A stretch of DNA of 64,000 nt from assembly GCF_015602705.1 (NCBI RefSeq), contig NZ_CP059081.1, positions 293,702 to 357,701 of the forward strand. Reading direction: 5' to 3'. This DNA comes from Acinetobacter lwoffii. Its GTDB lineage: Bacteria; Pseudomonadota; Gammaproteobacteria; Pseudomonadales; Moraxellaceae. Positions 37,042 through 45,214 of the stretch are shown here, one piece after another. Below the pieces are notes generated by a model. It did not search any database. It was given only the letters and a program-made list of their open reading frames with translations, and was not told where the DNA came from. The translations under genes and the position numbers were made by a program. Numbering within the stretch: the stretch's first letter is position 1; every line of letters starts with the position of its first letter.

Positions 37042-38865
37042 ATGGTAGACAAGAGAAAGAAGCAACCGGTACGTAAAAAACAATCGGTCACCGACAAAAA
37101 TGCCTCAAATGTTTATATCAATCGTTTTTACATCATGTGGGCGGTGGTGCTGCTGTGTTTTGTGACACTGATTTGCCGTGCTTTCTATGTACAGATTATT
37201 AATAAAGATTTTTTGCAAAATAAAGCCAATGCCAATATTTTAAGAACCAATACCATCAAGGCGATGCGTGGCGTAATTTATGATCGTAATGGCATTCCAT
37301 TGGCGATTAGTACCCCAATCATGAAAATTGTGATTGATCCACGTGATTATTTTGACAATAAAAAACTCTATGATGAGACCATGCTGGCGCTGGAAAAAGA
37401 ACCGAATAGCCGCAAGCTCAAACGTCAGCTACCTGATAAAAACCTGAATCTGGATGAGCTGGCGGATGCAGTCGGTATGGATCGGGCAGAACTGCGCAAA
37501 AAAATGCAAGAACGTCCGCGTTCACGTTATCTGATCCTGAAAAAAGAAGTTCCGCCACAACAGGCCGAACTGATCATGAAACGTAATTTTCAGGGCGTAT
37601 ATACCGAGAAAAACTATAAACGTTATTATCCGCAGCCGCAGCCAAACTCTCAGATTATTGGCCTGACCAATAGCGAAGGCAGCGGCATTGAAGGTCTGGA
37701 AATGCAGCTGAATAGCCGTCTTTCCGGAAAGGATGGCGAACAGCAGATCATTCGCGATAAAAAAGGTAACCGGGTCAAAGAACCGGAAGTGATTAAAGAA
37801 GTTGAACCGGGCGAAAATATTACCTTAAGTATCGACTCGCGTCTGCAATATATCATGTACCGTGAGCTGACTGCGGCCGGAGTTGCCAATAATGCCCGTT
37901 CAGCGACTGCGATTGCGGTAGATGTCAAAACCGGTGAAATTCTGGCGCTGTCATCATGGCCATCCTATAACCCGAATGATAAAAACAGCCTGCTCAATAA
38001 GGATGCCATGCGTAACCGCGGTGCAGTCGATTCTTTCGAGCCGGGCTCGACCATGAAGCCGCTCACTGTAGCGATGGCCTTGGAAAGTGGCAAATATACG
38101 GCGAATTCAGTCGTGAATACCACACCGGGCAGTATGCGGGTTGGTAATCATACCATTCGTGATACGCATAACTATGGTCAGTTGACACTCGGCGGCATTC
38201 TACAGAAATCCTCTAACGTTGGTGTGGCAAAACTGGCCTTATCGTTGCCGTATGAAACCTTACCAACCTTCTATAAACGTCTGGGTTTTGGTCAGCGTTC
38301 AGCGGTGAAATTCCCGGGTGAAAGTGCCGGTTTGATTCTTCCACCAAGCAAATGGAATGTATCAGAAGTGGCGACTATGTCCTATGGTTATGGTCTGAAC
38401 GCGACGGTACTTCAGCTGGCTGATGCCTATGCCATGCTGGCCAATAAAGGCGTGAAAATGCCGCTGAGCCTGTACAAGCTGGAAGAACAGCCGCAGGGTG
38501 AGCAGATGATTGATGCCAATATTGCCGATCAGGTCCTGCTGATGATGGAAACCGCAACCTTGCCAGGTGGTACGGCAACTCGCGCCACCATTCCTGGTTA
38601 TCGCGTAGCAGGTAAAACCGGTACTGCACATAAGTTGCGTGCCGACCGTAAAGGTTATTCGACCAGTGAATACCGGGCTTTATTTGCCGGCGTAGCACCA
38701 GTCAGTGATCCACGGATTGCCATGGTGGTGGTGGTAGAAAACCCACAAGGCACTTACTATGGCGGTACGGTATCTGCACCGGTCTTTGCACGCGTGATGC
38801 AGGAATCCTTGCGTCTGCTGAATGTCCCTCTGGACAAACCTTTAGAACCTCCCAAAGTCCAGTAA
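37042..38865 (+). CDS. ftsI: Peptidoglycan D,D-transpeptidase FtsI (PBP3)
   Basis: FtsI is the septal class B penicillin-binding protein. The 607-aa product has one membrane helix (about 31-52), a PBP dimer domain and the transpeptidase domain with S336-T-M-K339, S390-S-N392 and K525-T-G527. The basic cytoplasmic N-terminus (VDKRKKQPVRKKQ) is typical of Acinetobacter PBP3. This is a beta-lactam target; no resistance status is inferred from the sequence. Confidence 0.96.
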   Translation: MVDKRKKQPVRKKQSVTDKNASNVYINRFYIMWAVVLLCFVTLICRAFYVQIINKDFLQNKANANILRTNTIKAMRGVIYDRNGIPLAISTPIMKIVIDPRDYFDNKKLYDETMLALEKEPNSRKLKRQLPDKNLNLDELADAVGMDRAELRKKMQERPRSRYLILKKEVPPQQAELIMKRNFQGVYTEKNYKRYYPQPQPNSQIIGLTNSEGSGIEGLEMQLNSRLSGKDGEQQIIRDKKGNRVKEPEVIKEVEPGENITLSIDSRLQYIMYRELTAAGVANNARSATAIAVDVKTGEILALSSWPSYNPNDKNSLLNKDAMRNRGAVDSFEPGSTMKPLTVAMALESGKYTANSVVNTTPGSMRVGNHTIRDTHNYGQLTLGGILQKSSNVGVAKLALSLPYETLPTFYKRLGFGQRSAVKFPGESAGLILPPSKWNVSEVATMSYGYGLNATVLQLADAYAMLANKGVKMPLSLYKLEEQPQGEQMIDANIADQVLLMMETATLPGGTATRATIPGYRVAGKTGTAHKLRADRKGYSTSEYRALFAGVAPVSDPRIAMVVVVENPQGTYYGGTVSAPVFARVMQESLRLLNVPLDKPLEPPKVQ

Positions 38866-38876
38866 ATAGGTGATCA

Positions 38877-40373
38877 ATGTCTATTACATTTCAAGATCTC
38901 TACACCCCTCACGATGTCGCTGACTGGATGAAGCAATCCTTTCAGGGCTTCGAGCTGGATAGTCGTAAAGTCAAACCGGGACAAATTTTTATTGCCCTGA
39001 CCAGTCTGTCACAACCGGAAAAAACTGCTCAATTTGCCCAGAAAGCTTTGCATCAGGGTGCATTGGCTGTGATTTCAGAAACTGAACTGGAGGTATCTCC
39101 AAATCTGGTAGTGGCAGATGTACGTCATCTGATGGGGCAGTGGCAAAAGCAGTATTTGCAAGCTACTCAACCTGTTCAAGCTGCGCGTATTCTTGCAGTT
39201 ACCGGCACCAATGGTAAAACCACGATTTCTCGCTTGGTGGCTGAATTCATCATGCTGCAAGGTAAAGCCTGTGCGGTAATGGGCACCACTGGTAACGGCA
39301 TTCTGCCAAATCTGGAAGCATCTTCGCATACCACCCTGGATGCCTTGCAATTGCAAAATGCCTTGCATGGCTATGCGCAGGCCGGTGCAGAATTTGCTTC
39401 GATTGAAGCCAGCTCCCATGGTCTGGAACAAGGCCGCTTGAATGGTTGTGATATCGAGATTGCAGGCTATAGTAATTTGAGCCGTGACCATCTGGATTAT
39501 CACGGAACGCTGCAAGCTTATGCAGAAGCAAAGTCAGGTTTATTCCGTTTTGAATCTTTAAAAGTGGCTGTCATCAATATCGATGATGAACATGCACAGA
39601 TCATGCTGGATGCTGCGAAAAACAATCCGGCACAGCCTAAAATTTTGACTTATTCCACCAAGCAAAAAGCGGATTACCAGGTTCAGGGTATTCAGTACAG
39701 CATTTCAGGTGCGACCTTTAAGCTGAAAACTGCCTCTGCTGAATATGTGGTTAACAGTCCATTACTGGGCCATTTCAATATTGAAAATCTGGTCGCCAGT
39801 CTGATCATGGCGGAACAGGTCGGATTTGACCTGAACAGTTTGATTGCGACAGTACCACACCTCAAAGGTGCGCCAGGTCGCATGCAGGTGCTGCGTGATG
39901 GCGAACGTCTGTTTGTGGTGGATTATGCCCATACCCCGGATGCCCTGACCCAGGTTCTGGTGACCTTGAAACGTCATGTTTCACAAAATCTTTGGACTGT
40001 TTTCGGCTGTGGCGGTGATCGTGACCGTGGTAAACGTCCACTGATGACTCAAGCTGCTTTAGATGGTTCAGATATCGCAGTACTCACTTCTGATAATCCA
40101 CGGACCGAAGATCCGGCACAAATCTTTGCGGATATGAAAAACGGCATCGATTTTTCCGGCAAAACCTATCATGAAATTCATGACCGTCGTGAAGCGATCA
40201 AGTTTGCGGTTAAACACGCGCGGGCGGGTGATATTGTAGTGATCGCAGGAAAAGGGCACGAAAATTATCAGGAAATTGATGGTGTACGTCACTGGTTTGA
40301 TGACGTGATCGAAGTACAAGCTGCCATTGATGCCCAGCATTGCAGTACAGATTCAGCCTATTCAGCGCATTAG
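38877..40373 (+). CDS. murE: UDP-MurNAc-L-Ala-D-Glu:meso-DAP ligase
   Basis: MurE adds meso-diaminopimelate to the UDP-muramyl dipeptide. The 498-aa product has the Mur ligase ATP site VTGTNGKTTISR (about residues 108-119), the SSHGLEQGR segment and, near the C-terminus, TSDNPRTEDP. The DNPR motif marks DAP-adding enzymes of Gram-negative bacteria. It lies 11 bp after ftsI. Confidence 0.96.
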   Translation: MSITFQDLYTPHDVADWMKQSFQGFELDSRKVKPGQIFIALTSLSQPEKTAQFAQKALHQGALAVISETELEVSPNLVVADVRHLMGQWQKQYLQATQPVQAARILAVTGTNGKTTISRLVAEFIMLQGKACAVMGTTGNGILPNLEASSHTTLDALQLQNALHGYAQAGAEFASIEASSHGLEQGRLNGCDIEIAGYSNLSRDHLDYHGTLQAYAEAKSGLFRFESLKVAVINIDDEHAQIMLDAAKNNPAQPKILTYSTKQKADYQVQGIQYSISGATFKLKTASAEYVVNSPLLGHFNIENLVASLIMAEQVGFDLNSLIATVPHLKGAPGRMQVLRDGERLFVVDYAHTPDALTQVLVTLKRHVSQNLWTVFGCGGDRDRGKRPLMTQAALDGSDIAVLTSDNPRTEDPAQIFADMKNGIDFSGKTYHEIHDRREAIKFAVKHARAGDIVVIAGKGHENYQEIDGVRHWFDDVIEVQAAIDAQHCSTDSAYSAH

Positions 40374-40382
40374 GATTCAGAT

Positions 40383-41786
40383 ATGCATACCTCAACAACA
40401 AGTACTGCGGCGCTGGAGCCGTGGAGCATAGAACAATTACAACAGGCTACTCAAGGCTACTGGTTGAATGATAAAAAGCCTGCAGGCCAGATCAAGCGGA
40501 TTTTGACTGATTCACGTGATGCAGAATCAGGTGATGCTTTTCTTGCGCTGAAAGGTGAGCGTTTTGACGCGCACGACTTTATTGCTCAGGTGGCCGCTCA
40601 AGGTTGTGAAATTGCCATTGTCAGCCGTCCGGTGGATGCTGATATTTGCCAGTTGGTAGTGGAAGATACCCGTTTGGCACTTGGACAGTTAGGTGCTTAT
40701 CGCCGTCAGCAGAATCCTCAACTCAAAGTGATTGCCTTAACCGGCAGTAGTGGCAAGACCACGACTAAAGAAATGCTGGGAAGCATGCTGTCGCGTCTGG
40801 CACCGACCTTGGTTACGCGTGGTAATTTGAATAATGACCTCGGCGTGCCGGTAATGTTGCTGGAGCTGCGTCCTGAACATCAATATGCGGTGATGGAACT
40901 CGGTGCAAGTCATCAGGGTGAAATTGATTACACTTCAAAAATGGTGCAGCCGCATGTGGCGGGGATCATTAATATCGGGACTGCGCATTTAGGTGAATTT
41001 GGCGGTCGTGACGGGATTTGCCGCGCGAAATCCGAGATTTATGCGCATATCTCTAAAACCTCAATTATTCCTGCTGCAGATGATTTTGCTGAAGTCATTC
41101 GTGCCGCAGTAAGAACTGAAAAAAGCTTAAGTTTTGGTGCTGGCGGTGAAGTCTATGCCAGCGATATGGTGCTTGAAGCTCAATCTTCAAGCTTTACACT
41201 GAATACACCACAGGGCTCGAAAACAGTTCGTTTACCATTTGCCGGCGAGCATAATGTCGAGAATGCCACAGCTGCCGCTGCATTTGCCCTGGCGATCGGT
41301 ATTGGTCTGGATGATATCGTGGCTGGCCTGGAACAGGCAGTGGGTGCGAAAGGTCGTCTGAACTTTATTCCGCACAAAGACTATTTATTTATTGATGACA
41401 CCTACAATGCCAATCCGGGTTCGATGCGTGCAGCAGCAGAAGTGTTGGCACAACAGCAAGGCATCCGGATCATGGTCACCGGCGATATTGGTGAACTCGG
41501 TTCATCTGCCGCAATCGAGCATTACAAGCTCGGTCGGGATCTGGTCTCGGTGAAAGGCATTAATTTTGTGGTGGCTGTAGGTGAATTTGCGCCGGCCGCA
41601 CAAGAAGGTGCCCGTAGTACACAATATGGTAAAAAAATGCAGGCTTTCCTGAATCAGGAGCAGGCATTACCGTTTTTAATTCGTTTGATTGAAACACATC
41701 AACCTCAGCCGATGTCATTCCTGTTTAAAGGGTCGCGTTTTACCCATATGGAAACATTGATGGCTGCATTGATGGAGAAACTCTAA
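40383..41786 (+). CDS. murF: UDP-MurNAc-tripeptide:D-Ala-D-Ala ligase
   Basis: MurF adds D-Ala-D-Ala to complete the UDP-muramyl pentapeptide. The 467-aa product has the P-loop LTGSSGKTTTKEML, NLNNDLGVPVMLLEL, MELGASHQGEIDYT and FIDDTYNANPGSMRAA, all diagnostic of MurF. It starts 9 bp after murE and ends directly before the mraY start codon. Confidence 0.96.
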   Translation: MHTSTTSTAALEPWSIEQLQQATQGYWLNDKKPAGQIKRILTDSRDAESGDAFLALKGERFDAHDFIAQVAAQGCEIAIVSRPVDADICQLVVEDTRLALGQLGAYRRQQNPQLKVIALTGSSGKTTTKEMLGSMLSRLAPTLVTRGNLNNDLGVPVMLLELRPEHQYAVMELGASHQGEIDYTSKMVQPHVAGIINIGTAHLGEFGGRDGICRAKSEIYAHISKTSIIPAADDFAEVIRAAVRTEKSLSFGAGGEVYASDMVLEAQSSSFTLNTPQGSKTVRLPFAGEHNVENATAAAAFALAIGIGLDDIVAGLEQAVGAKGRLNFIPHKDYLFIDDTYNANPGSMRAAAEVLAQQQGIRIMVTGDIGELGSSAAIEHYKLGRDLVSVKGINFVVAVGEFAPAAQEGARSTQYGKKMQAFLNQEQALPFLIRLIETHQPQPMSFLFKGSRFTHMETLMAALMEKL

Positions 41787-42905
41787 ATGCTGTTATGGCT
41801 CTTTGAACATTTGGCGGGCTTTGACAGCACGTTTCAGGTGGTTCGTTATTTAACTTTACGTGCTTTGCTCAGTGTCTTGACGGCATTGACCATCGGTCTG
41901 GTGCTCGGTCCTGTAATGATTCGCAAGCTTCAGGCGCTGAAATATGGTCAGGCAGTCAGCTCGTATGCCCCTGAAAACCATGCTAAGAAAATGGGCACGC
42001 CGACCATGGGCGGGGTGCTGATCCTGCTTTCGATTGGTATCTCAACTCTACTCTGGGCAGATCTTTCCAATCCTTATGTCTGGATTGTGCTGGGTGTGAT
42101 GGTGATTTTCGGTGCCGTTGGCTGGGCCGATGACTGGATTAAAATCCGTTATAAAGACAATGCGGGTTTGCCTGCGAAGAAAAAATTCTTCTGGACTTCA
42201 GTTGGTTCTTTGGGTGCTGGTATTGCTTTGTATGTCATTGCACAGCAACAGACCAATCCGGTGCATACCGCGAATATGCTGGATCTGCTGATTCCATTCT
42301 TTAAAGACCTAAGCATTCCATTATCGATGATCCCATTGGGCATTGGTTTTATTATCTTTACCTATTTCGTGATTAACGGTGCCTCCAATGCCGTGAACTT
42401 GACTGATGGTCTGGATGGTCTGGCAATCATGCCAATCGTGCTGGTTGCTACAGGTTTGGGCGTATTTGCCTATTTGGCCGGTGACGTGCGCTTTGCCAAT
42501 TATCTGCATATTCCTTATGTAAAATATTCGTCTGAACTGGTGGTGGTCTGTGCTGCCATGATCGGAGCGGGTCTGGCTTTCCTTTGGTATAACGCCCATC
42601 CAGCCCAAGTATTTATGGGGGATGTCGGTGCTTTATCTCTCGGTGCAATGCTCGGTACGATTGCCGTCATGGTTCGTCAGGAAATCGTATTTGCGATTAT
42701 GGCCGGTGTCTTTGTGGTGGAAGCGGTTTCAGTGTTCTTGCAGATTGGTTCATTAAGAATGCGCAATAAACGTGTATTCCTGATGGCACCGCTACATCAT
42801 CATTATGAAAAGAAAGGCTGGCGTGAAACCCAGGTGGTGATCCGTTTCTGGATTATTACGATTATGCTGGTAGTTTTGGGTCTAATGACCTTAAAATTGC
42901 GCTAA
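41787..42905 (+). CDS. mraY: Phospho-N-acetylmuramoyl-pentapeptide transferase
   Basis: MraY transfers phospho-MurNAc-pentapeptide to undecaprenyl phosphate, making lipid I at the inner membrane. The 372-aa protein has about ten helices and the active-site motifs [20 protein letters not shown] and [18 protein letters not shown], ending with the [13 protein letters not shown] histidine motif. It is the last dcw gene here: murD, ftsW, murG and the rest do not follow. A terminator begins about 11 nt later. Confidence 0.97.
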   Translation: MLLWLFEHLAGFDSTFQVVRYLTLRALLSVLTALTIGLVLGPVMIRKLQALKYGQAVSSYAPENHAKKMGTPTMGGVLILLSIGISTLLWADLSNPYVWIVLGVMVIFGAVGWADDWIKIRYKDNAGLPAKKKFFWTSVGSLGAGIALYVIAQQQTNPVHTANMLDLLIPFFKDLSIPLSMIPLGIGFIIFTYFVINGASNAVNLTDGLDGLAIMPIVLVATGLGVFAYLAGDVRFANYLHIPYVKYSSELVVVCAAMIGAGLAFLWYNAHPAQVFMGDVGALSLGAMLGTIAVMVRQEIVFAIMAGVFVVEAVSVFLQIGSLRMRNKRVFLMAPLHHHYEKKGWRETQVVIRFWIITIMLVVLGLMTLKLR

Positions 42906-42916
42906 GAAATGCATTG

Positions 42917-42944
42917 GAAAAAGTCGGCGCATGCCGGCTTTTTT
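42917..42944 (+). terminator. Terminator after mraY
   Basis: A-tract, GTCGGC, short loop, GCCGGC, T-tract. It ends the rsmH-mraY operon and lies within the upstream extension of the rlmA reading frame, which argues against any rlmA start before it. Confidence 0.75.
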
Positions 42945-42959
42945 ATTTTGGAGAAAATG

Positions 42960-43763
42960 ATGAATTTACTCATGTGCCCAGTCTGTCGCCAGCAGTTGAG
43001 CTTAAATGAAAGAACATGGCGCTGTGAGAATCATCATAGTTACGATGTCGCCAAACAGGGCTATGTGAACCTGCATGTGGTTCAGCACAAGCACAGCAAA
43101 AACCCGGGAGATACGCCTGAGTCTGTGCAGGCACGTCGCGCATTTCTCAGCGCAGGTTATTATGCGCCTTTGCAACAGGCTGTCGTGGAAAAGATTCGCG
43201 AGTTGCGGATTGAGAACCTTTTGGATATTGGTTGTGGGGAAGGCTATTACACCAATGCCATGCAGGCCGAAGTGCTGCAATGCGTCGGGGTTGATATTGC
43301 CAAGAATGCGATTCAGGTCGCAGCCAAACTGGATAAAGAGGTGACTTGGGTGGTGGGAACTGGGGCGACTTTACCGGTACTGGATGAATCAATTGATCTC
43401 TGTACCAGTTTATTTAGTCCGATTCCCAAACAGGAAATCCTGCGAGTCCTAAAACCAAAATCTTATTTGATGGTGGTGACACCGGCCCCACAACATTTAT
43501 ATGCCATGCGTGAGGCTTTATTTGAAGAAGTGAAACCACATGAGCCGCAGAAGTTTGTTGAGCAGTTACAAGATGAATTTAATCTGGTTAGTGAGCAGGT
43601 GATTGATGCGCCAATGGTTTTGCCACAGGCTGATTTAAAAAACCTGATTGCGATGACGCCATATGCTTATAAGGCCAAACCTGAACGTCGTTTAGCACTT
43701 GAACAGCAGGATCAGTTTGAATTGCTGGCTCAATATCAGATTTACCTGTTTCAGAAAAAATAA
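42960..43763 (+). CDS. rlmA: 23S rRNA (guanine-N1)-methyltransferase, RlmA family
   Basis: RlmA-type enzymes methylate N1 of G745 in helix 35 of 23S rRNA. The 267-aa product has an N-terminal zinc finger (C6 and C9 in LMCPVCRQQL, then RCENHH), followed by YDVAKQGYVNLH and a SAM-binding motif DIGCGEGYY. The frame extends to 42909, but a terminator occupies that stretch; GGAG at 42950-42953 is 6 nt before the ATG at 42960 and 3 nt before the ATG at 42957, so I chose 42960. The IS element lies just downstream. Confidence 0.88.
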   Translation: MNLLMCPVCRQQLSLNERTWRCENHHSYDVAKQGYVNLHVVQHKHSKNPGDTPESVQARRAFLSAGYYAPLQQAVVEKIRELRIENLLDIGCGEGYYTNAMQAEVLQCVGVDIAKNAIQVAAKLDKEVTWVVGTGATLPVLDESIDLCTSLFSPIPKQEILRVLKPKSYLMVVTPAPQHLYAMREALFEEVKPHEPQKFVEQLQDEFNLVSEQVIDAPMVLPQADLKNLIAMTPYAYKAKPERRLALEQQDQFELLAQYQIYLFQKK

Positions 43764-43784
43764 AAAATGCATATAAAAAAAGCC

Positions 43785-43795
43785 CTCAACTGAGG
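43785..43795. repeat. Left target-site duplication of the IS4-family element
   Basis: CTCAACTGAGG, matching 10 of 11 bases of the right copy at 45185-45195 (C versus A at the sixth position). Together they rebuild the loop of a terminator. Confidence 0.75.
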
Positions 43796-43813
43796 TAATG
43801 CCAGTCAGTTAAG
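43796..43813 (+). repeat. Left terminal inverted repeat of the IS
   Basis: TAATGCCAGTCAGTTAAG, the exact reverse complement of the right end at 45167-45184. Its inner part overlaps the transposase stop codon at 43809-43811. Confidence 0.9.
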
Positions 43814-43828
43814 AAATTGACTGGCATT
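43797..43828 (+). terminator. Hairpin formed by the IS left end and a subterminal inverted copy
   Basis: AATGCCAGTCA (43797-43807) and TGACTGGCATT (43818-43828) form an 11-bp perfect stem around 10 nt. On the plus strand TTCTT follows, so it could stop transcripts from rlmA and replace the broken terminator. The right arm encodes the last transposase codons. Confidence 0.5.
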
Positions 43829-45113
43829 TTCTTGGATATTTTTGTGCTTTAATTTTCACTACTCGCGGACATTGCCTTTGCCTTTTTTCAGGTAATACAA
43901 ATATTTTAGATTGTTCAAATAATTGCGCTAAATGTTTGGGTAGGTTTCCTGCTGATTCTAAAGGTGTGTGCCTTAAGATATTGATAATACTCATAGATGC
44001 AATATGGAAACTGATCCTTAAAGGACTCACCTTTGCATGTTCAGCGATAAACCTCATCTGTCTTCTTAAGATATTATATGCAATAAATACCCCCCACAAT
44101 TCTTGATAGACCAAATCAGGTTGTTTGCTTCTTAAAATCCTTGCATCCTGTAAATCACTTTTAATTTCCCGATAACACATTTCTATTTCCCAACGCTGGA
44201 TACAAAGCATTGCAAGGTCTTTGAATGGATAAACTTTAGAATCTGTTAATGATGTAATGTAACGTCTTATTTTTCCTGCATATTCAACTTCAATTAAACG
44301 TGCTTCCCAATAGTCACCCAATGACGGATTTATCTTTTTTGCTCTTGCTGAAACAGGCATTTTGATCTGAAAGTCATGGGCCGCATTATGATGAATCACT
44401 TCATAACGCAGGTTGTCCTTTGCTCGCATCAACCAATGACTCTCTTCTGCCTGAGATTGCCAGCTCACTAAAAAATCAGCAGAGAAGTAAGCACGATCAA
44501 ATAGGGTAATACTGCGAACTGGTGCTTTTAATTGACTGGCTAAGGTTAATTCACCTTGATCCATACTGCCCATTTGGGCATCAATCATTTCATGGGTATT
44601 GGTATTCACCAGGCAAGTCGCTCTAACTTGTGGGTAAGGTGCAGCTGCTGTTTTGCCTTTGGATGAACCAAAGTGCTTAAAGTTTTCTTCTGTATGAGGC
44701 ATAGACCAAACCACACCATCTACAGCACAAACGCATAGACCGTGAAAGTTGCTATATTGTTGTTGTGAGTCTTTAAACCATGCCTGACTTAATGTCGAAA
44801 ATAAAGCACTCATGGGTTCTAAGCCTAAGCGTTGTCTTGCTTGTACGGATGCACTCGGTACATAGTATTCTGCCGTACCGAAAACAAGTTGCAATTGTTG
44901 AACCACATACCAAATCGGTTGATTTCGAAATAGAGCAAGTCCGATTACCAGCCAAACAACATGTTCAGCAGGCAGTTTTCTTTTTCGAATTGATGCTTTA
45001 CCTGTTTGGTCTAAGCAATCTTCAATCCAGTTTAAATCAATCAATTCACTGAATTGTGAAAGTGAAGGTAGGGTTCGTTTTAATGTTAAATCTAGATTCT
45101 GAGATAAATTCAT
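43809..45113 (-). CDS. IS4-family DDE transposase
   Basis: A 434-aa cut-and-paste transposase with an intact frame. The acidic triad is visible as AVDGVVW (about residue 130), LFDRAYFS (about 208-215) and the glutamate of the C-terminal RWEIEMCYREIK block. In that block the Y-R-E-K signature has cysteine (LCIQRW) where tyrosine is usual. It starts at ATG 45113, directly after a T-tract; no Shine-Dalgarno is seen, only a hairpin. The last codons (KCQSIS) lie in the element's left end. Confidence 0.93.
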   Translation of the reverse strand: MNLSQNLDLTLKRTLPSLSQFSELIDLNWIEDCLDQTGKASIRKRKLPAEHVVWLVIGLALFRNQPIWYVVQQLQLVFGTAEYYVPSASVQARQRLGLEPMSALFSTLSQAWFKDSQQQYSNFHGLCVCAVDGVVWSMPHTEENFKHFGSSKGKTAAAPYPQVRATCLVNTNTHEMIDAQMGSMDQGELTLASQLKAPVRSITLFDRAYFSADFLVSWQSQAEESHWLMRAKDNLRYEVIHHNAAHDFQIKMPVSARAKKINPSLGDYWEARLIEVEYAGKIRRYITSLTDSKVYPFKDLAMLCIQRWEIEMCYREIKSDLQDARILRSKQPDLVYQELWGVFIAYNILRRQMRFIAEHAKVSPLRISFHIASMSIINILRHTPLESAGNLPKHLAQLFEQSKIFVLPEKRQRQCPRVVKIKAQKYPRKCQSIS

Positions 45114-45145
45114 AAAAAAAGAGCGTATTTACATACGCTCTTTTT
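45114..45145. terminator. Terminator-like hairpin directly upstream of the transposase start
   Basis: A-tract, GAGCGTAT and ATACGCTC around a 4-nt loop, T-tract; symmetrical. On the minus strand the T-tract runs straight into the transposase ATG, so it would both end transcripts entering from outside and occlude the start. Confidence 0.65.
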
Positions 45146-45166
45146 ACAGCATTTTAACTTTTTTTG

Positions 45167-45184
45167 CTTAACTGACTGGCATTA
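45167..45184 (-). repeat. Right terminal inverted repeat of the IS
   Basis: CTTAACTGACTGGCATTA, the exact reverse complement of the left end. Confidence 0.9.
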
Positions 45185-45195
45185 CTCAAATGAGG
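45185..45195. repeat. Right target-site duplication of the IS4-family element
   Basis: CTCAAATGAGG, 10 of 11 bases identical to 43785-43795. It is followed by GC and a T-tract, the second half of the interrupted terminator. Confidence 0.75.
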
Positions 45196-45214
45196 GCTTT
45201 TTTATATCTTCAGA

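Larger units (their letters stand above)
43796..45184 (-). mobile_element. IS4-family insertion sequence, complete, 1389 bp
   Basis: The element is bounded by 18-bp perfect terminal inverted repeats and an 11-bp near-perfect target duplication, and holds one intact transposase gene on the minus strand. It is inserted between the convergent rlmA and mrcA, exactly within the stem-loop of their shared terminator: A-tract and GCC remain on the left, GGC and T-tract on the right. The one mismatch between target copies suggests the insertion is not brand new. Hairpins at 43797-43828 and 45114-45145 flank the transposase gene inside the element. Confidence 0.92.

Noticed and set aside
42909..42959. 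N-terminal extension of rlmA
   Set aside because: The stretch is a terminator hairpin of the mraY operon and has no ribosome site; the zinc-finger start at 42960 fits the family.
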